Source of the DNA: Betaproteobacteria bacterium UBA931
GTDB taxonomy: Bacteria > Pseudomonadota > Gammaproteobacteria > Burkholderiales > Casimicrobiaceae
DNA: 23,569 nt
Direction of reading: 5' to 3'
Assembly: GCA_002293615.1 (NCBI GenBank)
Contig: DBDN01000021.1
Location: 1-23,569 of the forward strand
Positions 7,679 through 15,158 of this stretch are shown one piece after another. The stretch's first letter is position 1; every line of letters starts with the position of its first letter. The notes under the pieces were generated by a model. It did not search any database. It was not told the DNA's origin and saw nothing but the letters and a program-made list of their open reading frames with translations. Position numbers and translations under genes: made by a program.

Positions 7679-9825
7679 TGCTCTGGAAAAGCGCTCGAAA
7701 AAAGCGTTGGAGTTTATTGTTTTTTTCCTGCTTGGCCACCATTGCCTTTTTTCTGCTTGCCAGCGCTTCGGCAAATACGTTGCTTTTTGAACGATATTAT
7801 TTACCATTGCTTGTTCTCAATGCTGTTCTGATTTTCATTTTGATGGCGGTGGTCGGCCGTCAAATTTATAAATTATGGCGTTCCCGCCAACAAGGTATTT
7901 TCGGATCAAAACTCGCCGTTCGTTTAACGTTGATCTGCTCATTGGTCGCGCTGCTGCCCGGTGTTTTGGTCTACGCGGTATCGGTACAGTTTATCGGTCG
8001 CAGTGTGGAAAGCTGGTTTGACGTTCGCGTGGACCGCGCGCTTGACGGCGGCATGAACGTCAGCCGCAGCACTCTTAACGCTCGCCTTAACGACACCATT
8101 GCCAAGAGCCAGCGCATTGCCGCCGCTTTTCGCGATTCGCCAACGCATTACGGCACGATTTTGAACCGTGTCGCCGAACAGGTCGCGATAGATGAGGCCG
8201 CCTTGTTTACTTCCGCCGGTACGCTGATCGCAGTCGGCGGCGTTCGTCCTTCGTTATTCGTTCCGGAACCGCCATCGCGGGAAATTCTTTGGCAGCTGCG
8301 CACGCAGTCCATGCATACTTCCATTGATCAGGATGAAAGCGGTTTGCGGCTGCGTGTTATCCTGCCCGTTGATTTTGGCGATTTATATGATTCGCTTCGT
8401 TATCTTCAGGTGATCGATAAGGTTCCCGAAACGCTGGCACACGATATAGAAACCGTACAGCACGGCTGGAGTGATTACAAAGAAATTTCTTTTTCCCGCC
8501 AAAGCGTCAAACGACTCTACATGTTAACGCTGACGATAGCACTTTTGCTGACGCTGACCGTTTCGCTTGGGATTGCCGTCGTCCTTGCCGAGCGTTTTGC
8601 CGCGCCGCTTGGTCTGCTCGCGGCGAGCACCCGCGCTGTTGCCGAAGGGGATTTCAGCGTACGCCAGCCGGTTGCTTCGAGTGATGAGATGGGCTCGTTA
8701 ACCCAATCGTTCAATGCCATGACGACCCAGTTGGAGCAGGCGCGACAAGAACGTGAACGCAGTCATCAGGCATTGGAAACCACTCGCGCTTATCTGGAAA
8801 GCGTTCTGGGCAATCTTTCTTCCGGGGTTTTGGTTTTTGACGAAAACCAATATTTGCGTACCGTTAATCAAAGTGCCGCCGTTCTTTTGCAAACATCTTT
8901 TCCCGATCTTGACGCGCTCCCTTTGCCTCGGTGGCCGGAGCGGGCTCCCGATCTGACGCCGTTTATCGCTGCCGTTGCCCAGAATTTGGAAACAACCGGA
9001 GAATGGCACCAGGAAATCAATATCCCGATCCATCAAACGCTCCGCTCTTTTCTGATTCGCGGATCACGACTGATCGGGCCACCGGTCAGCCATGTGATCG
9101 TTTTCGATGACATTACCGTTATTGCACAAGCGCAGCGTGACGCAGCATGGAGCGAAGTCGCGCGGCGACTTGCGCACGAAATCAAAAACCCGCTTACCCC
9201 GATTCAGTTGTCCGCGGAACGTTTGGCGATAAAACTTGCCGAGAAATTGCCCGAGAACGAGCGCGATTTTCTCGAACGCGGGACACAAACGATTGTTTCC
9301 CAAGTAAACGCCATGAAACACATGGTTGATGATTTTACTATTTACGCCAAACAGTCGCAGCAAGGGCGGATGACGGATGTCGATCTGGTCGCACTGCTCA
9401 AAGAAGTGCTTGGCTTATATGGTCATTTACGCGCGCAGATTCATCTGGCCTTGCCGGACAAACCGATTATTATCCATGGCGAACCCGTTCGCCTACGGCA
9501 AATTTTTCACAACCTGATGCAAAACGCCATTGACGCTCAGGCAGACAACCCGAAACCGTTGTATGATATTTCATTACACGTCAATCATCAGGACGCTGTG
9601 GTCGTTTTTGCCGACAACGGCCCCGGATTTTCCGAAGAGATTTTACGGCGTGCCTTCGAGCCTTATGTGACGACCAAAACCAAAGGAACCGGGTTGGGGC
9701 TGGCCATTGTGAAAAAAATTATCGAGGAACACGAAGGACGCATCGTGATCGGAAATCACAAGCCGCACGGCAGCAGCATCACGCTGACTTTCCTGCTTTC
9801 CAAAACAACTGCCAATGAAAAATAG
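7675..9825 (+). CDS. ntrY: NtrY-like membrane sensor histidine kinase
   Basis: This is a 716-residue sensor kinase of the NtrY type. Two N-terminal membrane helices lie at about residues 12-31 and 42-62, a third at about 81-106, then a periplasmic region to about 280 and a fourth helix at about 281-306. A HAMP linker (307-358) and a PAS domain (about 371-481) follow. The kinase has the phosphoacceptor histidine H501 in RLAHEIKNPLTPI, the N box NLMQNAIDA near 613-621, the G1 box DNGPG near 647 and the G2 box GTGLGLAIVKK near 671. All are intact, so it should be active. The start at 7675 is chosen because its ATG overlaps the previous stop; an upstream in-frame start would lie inside the DUF4390 gene. 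The regulator starts 20 bases downstream. The signal is unknown; relatives respond to nitrogen or redox state. Confidence 0.92.
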   Translation: MMLWKSARKKRWSLLFFSCLATIAFFLLASASANTLLFERYYLPLLVLNAVLIFILMAVVGRQIYKLWRSRQQGIFGSKLAVRLTLICSLVALLPGVLVYAVSVQFIGRSVESWFDVRVDRALDGGMNVSRSTLNARLNDTIAKSQRIAAAFRDSPTHYGTILNRVAEQVAIDEAALFTSAGTLIAVGGVRPSLFVPEPPSREILWQLRTQSMHTSIDQDESGLRLRVILPVDFGDLYDSLRYLQVIDKVPETLAHDIETVQHGWSDYKEISFSRQSVKRLYMLTLTIALLLTLTVSLGIAVVLAERFAAPLGLLAASTRAVAEGDFSVRQPVASSDEMGSLTQSFNAMTTQLEQARQERERSHQALETTRAYLESVLGNLSSGVLVFDENQYLRTVNQSAAVLLQTSFPDLDALPLPRWPERAPDLTPFIAAVAQNLETTGEWHQEINIPIHQTLRSFLIRGSRLIGPPVSHVIVFDDITVIAQAQRDAAWSEVARRLAHEIKNPLTPIQLSAERLAIKLAEKLPENERDFLERGTQTIVSQVNAMKHMVDDFTIYAKQSQQGRMTDVDLVALLKEVLGLYGHLRAQIHLALPDKPIIIHGEPVRLRQIFHNLMQNAIDAQADNPKPLYDISLHVNHQDAVVVFADNGPGFSEEILRRAFEPYVTTKTKGTGLGLAIVKKIIEEHEGRIVIGNHKPHGSSITLTFLLSKTTANEK

Positions 9826-9845
9826 CTTGGAGTAGAATATTAACC

Positions 9846-11138
9846 ATGGTTTCTGCACATATTCACGAAATTTTAATTGTTGACGACGAAGCGGGTATCC
9901 GCGAATTGCTCTCGGAAATTCTGGCCGACGAGGGTTATCGGGTTATTTTGGCGGAGAACGCGCGGGAGGCGCGGCAATATCGCCTTCAGAAAACACCGTC
10001 GTTGGTATTGCTCGATATTTGGATGCCGGACACCGATGGCGTGACGCTGCTTCGCGAATGGTCGAACAATGGTTTACTGACAATGCCTGTCGTAATGATG
10101 TCCGGCCACGCTACCATTGAAACCGCCGTAGGCGCAACCCGTATCGGCGCGTTTGATTTTCTGGAAAAGCCGATTGGTTTGGAAAAATTGTTAATTACCG
10201 TCCGGCGAGCATTAAAAAGCGCATCGGCACAATCCGATCTCAGTGTTTCCTTGGCGCAAATCGGGCGAAGCGCCGCCATACATGCGCTGGAACAGGGTTT
10301 AACCCGCTTGACCCGTGCGCGCAACCCGATCCTGATCTTGGGCGAACACGGTGCCGGTCATGAAACCGTAGCCCGGTCTTTGCAGCAGCCGCAAGTACCT
10401 TGGGTTAAGGTTTCCCATGAGCGTCTTGCAGGCCAACCGCTTTCTCTACTCGAAGAAGCGCGCGACGGCGTTCTTTATTTTCCCGAAATCGGCCAACTTT
10501 CCCGCGCCGAACAAAAAGGATTACTTTTTCTCCTACCTCGTTTTGCCAAATTTGATATCACCTTGATCTGCACCAGCAGCGACCCTTTGGGCAACCTTGC
10601 CGCCGAAGGTGCGTTCGATGCAAAACTGCTCACGGAACTTTCCTCGGGTATTTTGATGTTGCCGTCGTTGCGTGAACATCGGGAAGATATTCCGCTGCTT
10701 ATCGAAAAAAAATGGAAAGAAATCACCGAGCGCAACGCCGACAACAGCTCCTTAATGGCAATACTGACGCCGGAAGCGCTTTCCTACCTCAGTAACTCCT
10801 ACTGGCCGGGCAATATTGATCAACTTTACAACACGCTGGAAAACCTAGCGCTTTTCAAGAACGAAATCAACGAATCTCTGGTTCGGGCAACGCTTGGTGA
10901 AATTCTGGTACAACAAAGCAAAAACGTCCCGCCGGAAATCACCGCGCATTTTCTTGAGCTACCGTTACGCGACGCCCGCGAGGCTTTTGAGCGTTATTAT
11001 TTTGAACGTCTTCTCATCATCGAACGAAACAACATGAGTCGAATCGCCGAGCGTGCCGGCCTGGAAAGAACTCATCTTTACCGAAAATTAAAGCAGCTCG
11101 ATATCCGTTTCAATCGTCGGCAAGCACGCATGACCTAG
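9846..11138 (+). CDS. ntrX: NtrX-like response regulator with degenerate AAA+ domain
   Basis: This 430-residue regulator has an intact N-terminal receiver domain. Phosphoacceptor D57 is in LVLLDIWMPDTDG, the acidic pair is D13-D14, and K108 is in EKPIG. The middle domain keeps the outline of a sigma-54 activator but not its working parts. The Walker A is GEHGAGHE, with histidine 172 in place of the lysine. The Walker B aspartate is a proline (YFPEIGQL, P213). No GAFTGA loop is visible. The sensor-II NVREL reads NIDQL (322-326). The C-terminal Fis-type helix-turn-helix is well formed (MSRIAERAGLERTHLYRKLKQL). It is therefore likely a sigma-54-independent DNA-binding regulator controlled by phosphorylation from the adjacent kinase. 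I recall degenerate NtrX in some betaproteobacteria such as Neisseria, but cannot verify it here. Confidence 0.9.
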   Translation: MVSAHIHEILIVDDEAGIRELLSEILADEGYRVILAENAREARQYRLQKTPSLVLLDIWMPDTDGVTLLREWSNNGLLTMPVVMMSGHATIETAVGATRIGAFDFLEKPIGLEKLLITVRRALKSASAQSDLSVSLAQIGRSAAIHALEQGLTRLTRARNPILILGEHGAGHETVARSLQQPQVPWVKVSHERLAGQPLSLLEEARDGVLYFPEIGQLSRAEQKGLLFLLPRFAKFDITLICTSSDPLGNLAAEGAFDAKLLTELSSGILMLPSLREHREDIPLLIEKKWKEITERNADNSSLMAILTPEALSYLSNSYWPGNIDQLYNTLENLALFKNEINESLVRATLGEILVQQSKNVPPEITAHFLELPLRDAREAFERYYFERLLIIERNNMSRIAERAGLERTHLYRKLKQLDIRFNRRQARMT

Positions 11139-11144
11139 CTCAAT

Positions 11145-11177
11145 AAAAAAAGCCGCTTATGAAAAGCGGCTTTTTTT
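11145..11177. terminator. Bidirectional intrinsic terminator between ntrX and gyrB
   Basis: AGCCGCTT (11151-11158) pairs with AAGCGGCT (11164-11171) around a 5-base loop. Six A on the left and six T on the right extend the stem to 14 pairs and give a U-tract on either strand. It lies in the short gap between the two convergent stops, so it can end both transcripts. Confidence 0.92.
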
Positions 11178-11190
11178 ATTATTTCATTTT

Positions 11191-13611
11191 TTAAATATCG
11201 AGATTGCGAACACCAAGCGCGTTCACCTCAATAAAAGCGCGGCGCGGTTCTACCTGCTCGCCCATCAGTGTCGAAAACACCGCATCGGCACTCACTGCGT
11301 CTTCGATTTGAACACGCAGCAAACGGCGAACTTTGGGATCCATGGTTGTTTCCCAAAGTTGTTCCGGATTCATTTCACCGAGGCCTTTATAGCGCTGAAT
11401 ACTCGACGAGGAATGCGCCTCTTCAAACAACCACGCCATCGCTTCACCAAACGTTTTAACGACTTTATATTTATCTCCGCGTTTTATGTACGCACCTTCC
11501 CGGATTAATGCTCTCAACGTTTGAGATACCTCAAACAGTTTCCCGGTTTCAACGCGCTCAAGATACTCCTGTGTTAACGACGTTACATAAATCGTCCCAT
11601 GAAGTGAGCGTTCAATGATAATTTTCCATGAGCCGTCCTCATGGCTTTCCGCTTGTTTGACCGTAAACGTCAACGGCTCCTCTTTAAAAATACCGCGCAG
11701 TTTTTCAGCACCGGCCTGCGCGTCTTTTTCCGTTCGCAAACTGTCTATATTCAATCCCTCAAGGATCTTGCGCAGCACTTCCGAATCAACCAAACGCGCC
11801 GATTTTTCGATAATGTTTTCCGCTTCCAGAAAATCTTTTGCCAACTGGATAAATTTTTCTTCTTCAAGCGGTTTTTGTTCCGCGCCCGGGGTAAATAAAG
11901 CGTCTTTTAACGCAACTTTCAAGAGATGCTGTTTTAATTCATGTTCGTCTTTTAAATAAATTTCTTCCCGTCCCTGTTTCAATTTAAAAAGAGGCGGTTG
12001 GGCAATATAAATATGGCCCCGCTCAACCAACTCCGGCATTTGTCGGTAAAAGAACGTCAACAAAAGTGTTCTGATATGAGCGCCGTCAACGTCGGCATCG
12101 GTCATGATAATAATACGATGATAACGAAGCTTATCGGGATTGTATTCATCTTTACCGAACCCTGTTCCCATCGCGGTAATCAGCGTAACAATTTCCTGTG
12201 TGCCAATAATTCTGTCGAAACGGGCACGCTCAACGTTCAGAATTTTTCCCCGTAACGGCAAAATGGCCTGAAATTTTCGATCACGCCCCTGTTTTGCCGA
12301 GCCGCCCGCGGAATCGCCCTCAACCAGATAAAGTTCACACAACGCCGGATCGCGCTCCTGGCAATCCGCCAGTTTTCCCGGAAGGCCGAGATTGTCAAGA
12401 ACGCCTTTGCGCCGTGTTAATTCCCGTGCTTTGCGCGCCGCTTCCCGAGCGCGTGCCGCTTCAATAATTTTTCCGCAAATAATCTTTGCGTCGGCAGGGT
12501 ATTCAAGGAGAAACTCCGCCAATTTTCCGGAAACTATTTCCTGGACTATCGGCTGCACCTCGGACGACACCAATTTATCTTTCGTTTGGGAAGAAAATTT
12601 GGGCTCCGGCACCTTGATGGACAATACGCAAGTCAGTCCTTCGCGCATATCATCACCGGTCGTTTCCACTTTTGCCTTTTTTGCCAACTCTTCTTTATCG
12701 ATATAATTGTTTAGCGTTCGTGTCATTGCCTGACGCAATCCCGTCAGATGTGTTCCTCCGTCGCGCTGCGGAATGTTATTGGTAAAACAAAGGACATTTT
12801 CCGTATACGAATCGTTCCATTGCATCGATACTTCAACGATCATGCCGTCTTTTTCGCCAACCGAATAAAAAACATGGGGGTGCAAAACGGTTTTACTTTT
12901 GTTCAAAAATTCGACGAAACCCAAAACACCGCCGGATAAGGAAAAATTTTCTTCTTTTCCATTTCGCTCATCAAACAATTCTATTTTGACGCCGTTATTC
13001 AGAAACGATAATTCACGAAGACGGCGTGCCAAGATATCATAGTGATATTCAATATCACCGAACGTTTCTTTAGACGCCATGAAATGGACTTCCGTACCAT
13101 GGCGATCTGTGTCCCCGATAACTTTTAACGGTGCTGCGGTAACGCCGTTTCTAAACTCTATCTGATGCGTTTTTCCATTTTGCCAGATACGCAGCTTCAA
13201 CCAATCGGACAGCGCATTAACAACGGAAACACCGACACCATGCAAACCCCCGGAAATCTTATAACTGTTCTGATCAAACTTTCCGCCTGCATGCAGTTCC
13301 GTCATTACGATTTCAGCAGCCGATCTTTTTTCTTCATCGTCTTCTTTAATTCCTGTTGGAATGCCGCGTCCATTATCGATGACAGATACTGAGTTATCGC
13401 TATGGATAATCACTTTGATATCATCACAATAACCGGCCAGCGCTTCGTCAATCGCATTATCGAGCACTTCGAAAATCATGTGATGCAAACCGGTTCCATC
13501 GGACGTATCGCCGATATACATTCCCGGACGTTTACGTACCGCTTCGAGCCCTTTAAGAACACGGATACTTCCGGCATTGTATTCTTTTACCGGTTTTACT
13601 GGAACATTCAT
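11191..13611 (-). CDS. gyrB: DNA gyrase subunit B
   Basis: GyrB is the ATPase subunit of gyrase, which introduces negative supercoils with GyrA. The 806-residue protein has the GHKL ATPase motifs: EVLDNAIDEALAGY (E48, N52), DNGRGIP at 79-85 and GGLHGVGVSVVNALS. The TOPRIM domain has LYLVEGDSAGGSAKQGRDRK with the acidic residue of EGDSAGG, and IMTDADVDGAHIRTLL. The long insertion found in gammaproteobacterial and betaproteobacterial GyrB is present before the C-terminal QRYKGLGEMNPEQLW motif. The start MNVPVKPVKEYNAGSI (ATG at 13611) is preferred over one 13 codons upstream by family alignment. It follows dnaN by 82 bases with no recF between, as in many betaproteobacteria. Confidence 0.98.
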   Translation of the reverse strand: MNVPVKPVKEYNAGSIRVLKGLEAVRKRPGMYIGDTSDGTGLHHMIFEVLDNAIDEALAGYCDDIKVIIHSDNSVSVIDNGRGIPTGIKEDDEEKRSAAEIVMTELHAGGKFDQNSYKISGGLHGVGVSVVNALSDWLKLRIWQNGKTHQIEFRNGVTAAPLKVIGDTDRHGTEVHFMASKETFGDIEYHYDILARRLRELSFLNNGVKIELFDERNGKEENFSLSGGVLGFVEFLNKSKTVLHPHVFYSVGEKDGMIVEVSMQWNDSYTENVLCFTNNIPQRDGGTHLTGLRQAMTRTLNNYIDKEELAKKAKVETTGDDMREGLTCVLSIKVPEPKFSSQTKDKLVSSEVQPIVQEIVSGKLAEFLLEYPADAKIICGKIIEAARAREAARKARELTRRKGVLDNLGLPGKLADCQERDPALCELYLVEGDSAGGSAKQGRDRKFQAILPLRGKILNVERARFDRIIGTQEIVTLITAMGTGFGKDEYNPDKLRYHRIIIMTDADVDGAHIRTLLLTFFYRQMPELVERGHIYIAQPPLFKLKQGREEIYLKDEHELKQHLLKVALKDALFTPGAEQKPLEEEKFIQLAKDFLEAENIIEKSARLVDSEVLRKILEGLNIDSLRTEKDAQAGAEKLRGIFKEEPLTFTVKQAESHEDGSWKIIIERSLHGTIYVTSLTQEYLERVETGKLFEVSQTLRALIREGAYIKRGDKYKVVKTFGEAMAWLFEEAHSSSSIQRYKGLGEMNPEQLWETTMDPKVRRLLRVQIEDAVSADAVFSTLMGEQVEPRRAFIEVNALGVRNLDI

Positions 13612-13693
13612 ATTAATTTCTTTCAAAATACAAATAAAAGCAACCCGCAAATGCTGGTGCTTTTGTGAACATGGATCATTTTATGGTGTGCCG

Positions 13694-14797
13694 CTAAATA
13701 CGCATCGGCATCACAACATACTTATAATCAGTTTGATCCGGAACCGTTAATAAGGCGCTGTCGTTCGATGAGCCGAAAGAAAAAACGATTTTTTCCGAAC
13801 CAAGGCGCTGCAAGACATCCAATAGATATGTAATATTAAAACCTATATTGATCTCTTCGTCTTGATAAGCGACTTCGAGTACTTCTTCCGCCTCTTCCTG
13901 CTCGTTGTTGTTGCATATAATTTTCAGTTCGTTGGGCAACAGTGATAAATGAACACCGCGCACTTTTTCGTTGGATAAAATTGCCGCTCGTTGCAATGCC
14001 GCTAACAATATTAAACGGTCAATGACTATATTTCTTGTATAGCTGGTCGGAATGACTCTTGTATAATCAGGAAACTTACCGTCGACTACTTTCGAAATCA
14101 TCTCAATGGATGTAAATGTAAAACGAACCTGATGTTCGAAAATTTCCAACGTTACCGTTCCTTCGTCATCCGTAAGCAATTTACTTAGTTCCATGACTGC
14201 TTTACGCGGCAAAATCACTTCTTTACGCGGAAAAGAATCTTCTATCGGCAATTCCGCCCAGGCCAAACGATGCCCGTCAGTCGCGACCAGCTGCAAAGTA
14301 TTGCCTTCAATTGCCCATAACATACCGTTCAGATAATAACGGATATCCTGTTGCGCCATGGCAAATTCGACTTGCTTTAATAAAACGCGCAATATTTTCT
14401 GCGGCAATGTAATTTTGGTACTTTCTTCATCGGCAACAGAAAGACGCGGATAGTCGGTCGCAGGTAAGGTTTGCAAATGAAAACGCGAACGTCCTGCCTG
14501 AACATCCATCTTGCTGCCTTGTGTTTTCAATGAAATTAAAGCACCTTCAGGAAGTGCTTTGAGCAGATCTTGAAATTTACGCGCCGAAACAGTAATGGAC
14601 TGCTGTTCGGATGTTGAAATATTGCAATGAGCCGAGATTTGCAGCTCCATATCCATGGCCGTCATCCATAACTGATTGCTTTTTTGTTCGAGAAGGACGT
14701 TGGATAGAATAGGAAGAGTGTGTTTTTTCTCAACAATTCCGGAAACTGAAGACAAAGGTTTCAAAAGTTCTTCGCGTGCTATTTTATCTAGTTTCAT
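13694..14797 (-). CDS. dnaN: DNA polymerase III beta subunit (sliding clamp)
   Basis: DnaN is the ring-shaped clamp that keeps DNA polymerase III on its template. The 367-residue product beginning MKLDKIAREELLKPL matches the usual length (366 in E. coli). It carries typical clamp features: VEKKHTLPILSNVLLE near residue 20, RYYLNGMLWAIE in the middle, the ATDGHRLAWAELP segment, and the terminal YVVMPMRI that forms part of the partner-binding pocket. The frame stays open 57 codons further upstream, into the origin region, but that extension is Lys/Phe-rich and unlike any clamp, so the ATG at 14797 is used. No clear ribosome binding site precedes it. dnaA, which normally sits directly upstream, is absent; mnmG lies there instead, facing away. 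Confidence 0.97.
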   Translation of the reverse strand: MKLDKIAREELLKPLSSVSGIVEKKHTLPILSNVLLEQKSNQLWMTAMDMELQISAHCNISTSEQQSITVSARKFQDLLKALPEGALISLKTQGSKMDVQAGRSRFHLQTLPATDYPRLSVADEESTKITLPQKILRVLLKQVEFAMAQQDIRYYLNGMLWAIEGNTLQLVATDGHRLAWAELPIEDSFPRKEVILPRKAVMELSKLLTDDEGTVTLEIFEHQVRFTFTSIEMISKVVDGKFPDYTRVIPTSYTRNIVIDRLILLAALQRAAILSNEKVRGVHLSLLPNELKIICNNNEQEEAEEVLEVAYQDEEINIGFNITYLLDVLQRLGSEKIVFSFGSSNDSALLTVPDQTDYKYVVMPMRI

Positions 14798-14892
14798 GGA
14801 TTTATATAGATAGTAATAGTTAATAAAGGACGATTTTTCAGAGGAAAAAGATAAAAGTATTAAAAAAACAAGGAGATACCAATCTTTTCCTT

Positions 14893-14901
14893 TGTGGATA
14901 A
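14893..14901 (-). promoter_or_regulatory. DnaA box (perfect consensus)
   Basis: The plus strand reads TGTGGATAA, the exact complement of the DnaA box TTATCCACA. A second, imperfect copy (CGTGGAAAA, one mismatch to TTWTNCACA) starts 14 bases further on, in the same orientation. Confidence 0.75.
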
Positions 14902-15003
14902 AAAACCGTGGAAAATGGGAAGATTTCTTTATGCTTTTTCCGAAGACAGCATTAGAAAAATAACCCACAGATTATACCGTAATGGTGCTATGACATGATA
15001 GGA

Positions 15004-15040
15004 ACTGGGGGGGGTTTTGTTTATTCATGATAAACCCAGT
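15004..15040. repeat. Compound inverted repeat with a run of eight G
   Basis: GTTTAT (15019-15024) pairs with ATAAAC (15030-15035) around TCATG. Outside this, ACTGG (15004-15008) pairs with CCAGT (15036-15040). The bulge on the left contains the rest of a G8 run (15007-15014) and four T. It may be a protein-binding or structural element of the origin; its function is unknown. Confidence 0.5.
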
Positions 15041-15116
15041 AGAATTTGAGGCAGTTTTCTTTTTAAGTAGTAAAAGGCGGACTTTCATTTATATATTGTA
15101 AGTGAGTACAAACAAA

Positions 15117-15132
15117 CGTTTCACGTGAAACC
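15117..15132. promoter_or_regulatory. parS: parS centromere-like site (ParB binding)
   Basis: The 16 bases contain the perfect palindrome GTTTCACGTGAAAC, the core of the widely conserved chromosomal parS sequence. Only the two outermost bases (C and C) differ from the TGTTTCACGTGAAACA consensus. It lies 26 bases before the mnmG start codon, within the mnmG leader and the presumed origin region. ParB binds such sites and ParA then segregates the origin. parA is about 2.6 kb to the right on the same transcript path, while parB is not in the window. Confidence 0.88.
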
Positions 15133-15158
15133 TTAAAGAAAGTATTGGTTGAAGAAGT

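Larger units (their letters stand above)
14798..15158. other. Candidate replication origin (dnaN-mnmG intergenic region)
   Basis: These 361 bases separate leftward dnaN-gyrB from rightward mnmG-rsmG-parA and contain no convincing gene. They are AT-rich, especially 14801-14830 and 14851-14870, which could be the unwinding element. One perfect DnaA box lies at 14893-14901 and a one-mismatch box at 14907-14915. A TAG-TAA-TAG run at 14811-14819 resembles DnaA-trio triplets but is short. A compound hairpin with a G8 run and a parS-like palindrome complete the region. Divergent replication and partition genes plus these sites make an origin likely. The number of DnaA boxes is small for a typical oriC. 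Confidence 0.68.

Noticed and set aside
14798..14968. In-frame 57-codon upstream extension of dnaN
   Set aside because: The added residues are Lys/Phe/Ser-rich and unlike any clamp, while MKLDKIAREELL gives the normal family length. The open frame reflects AT-rich origin DNA with few stops in this frame.
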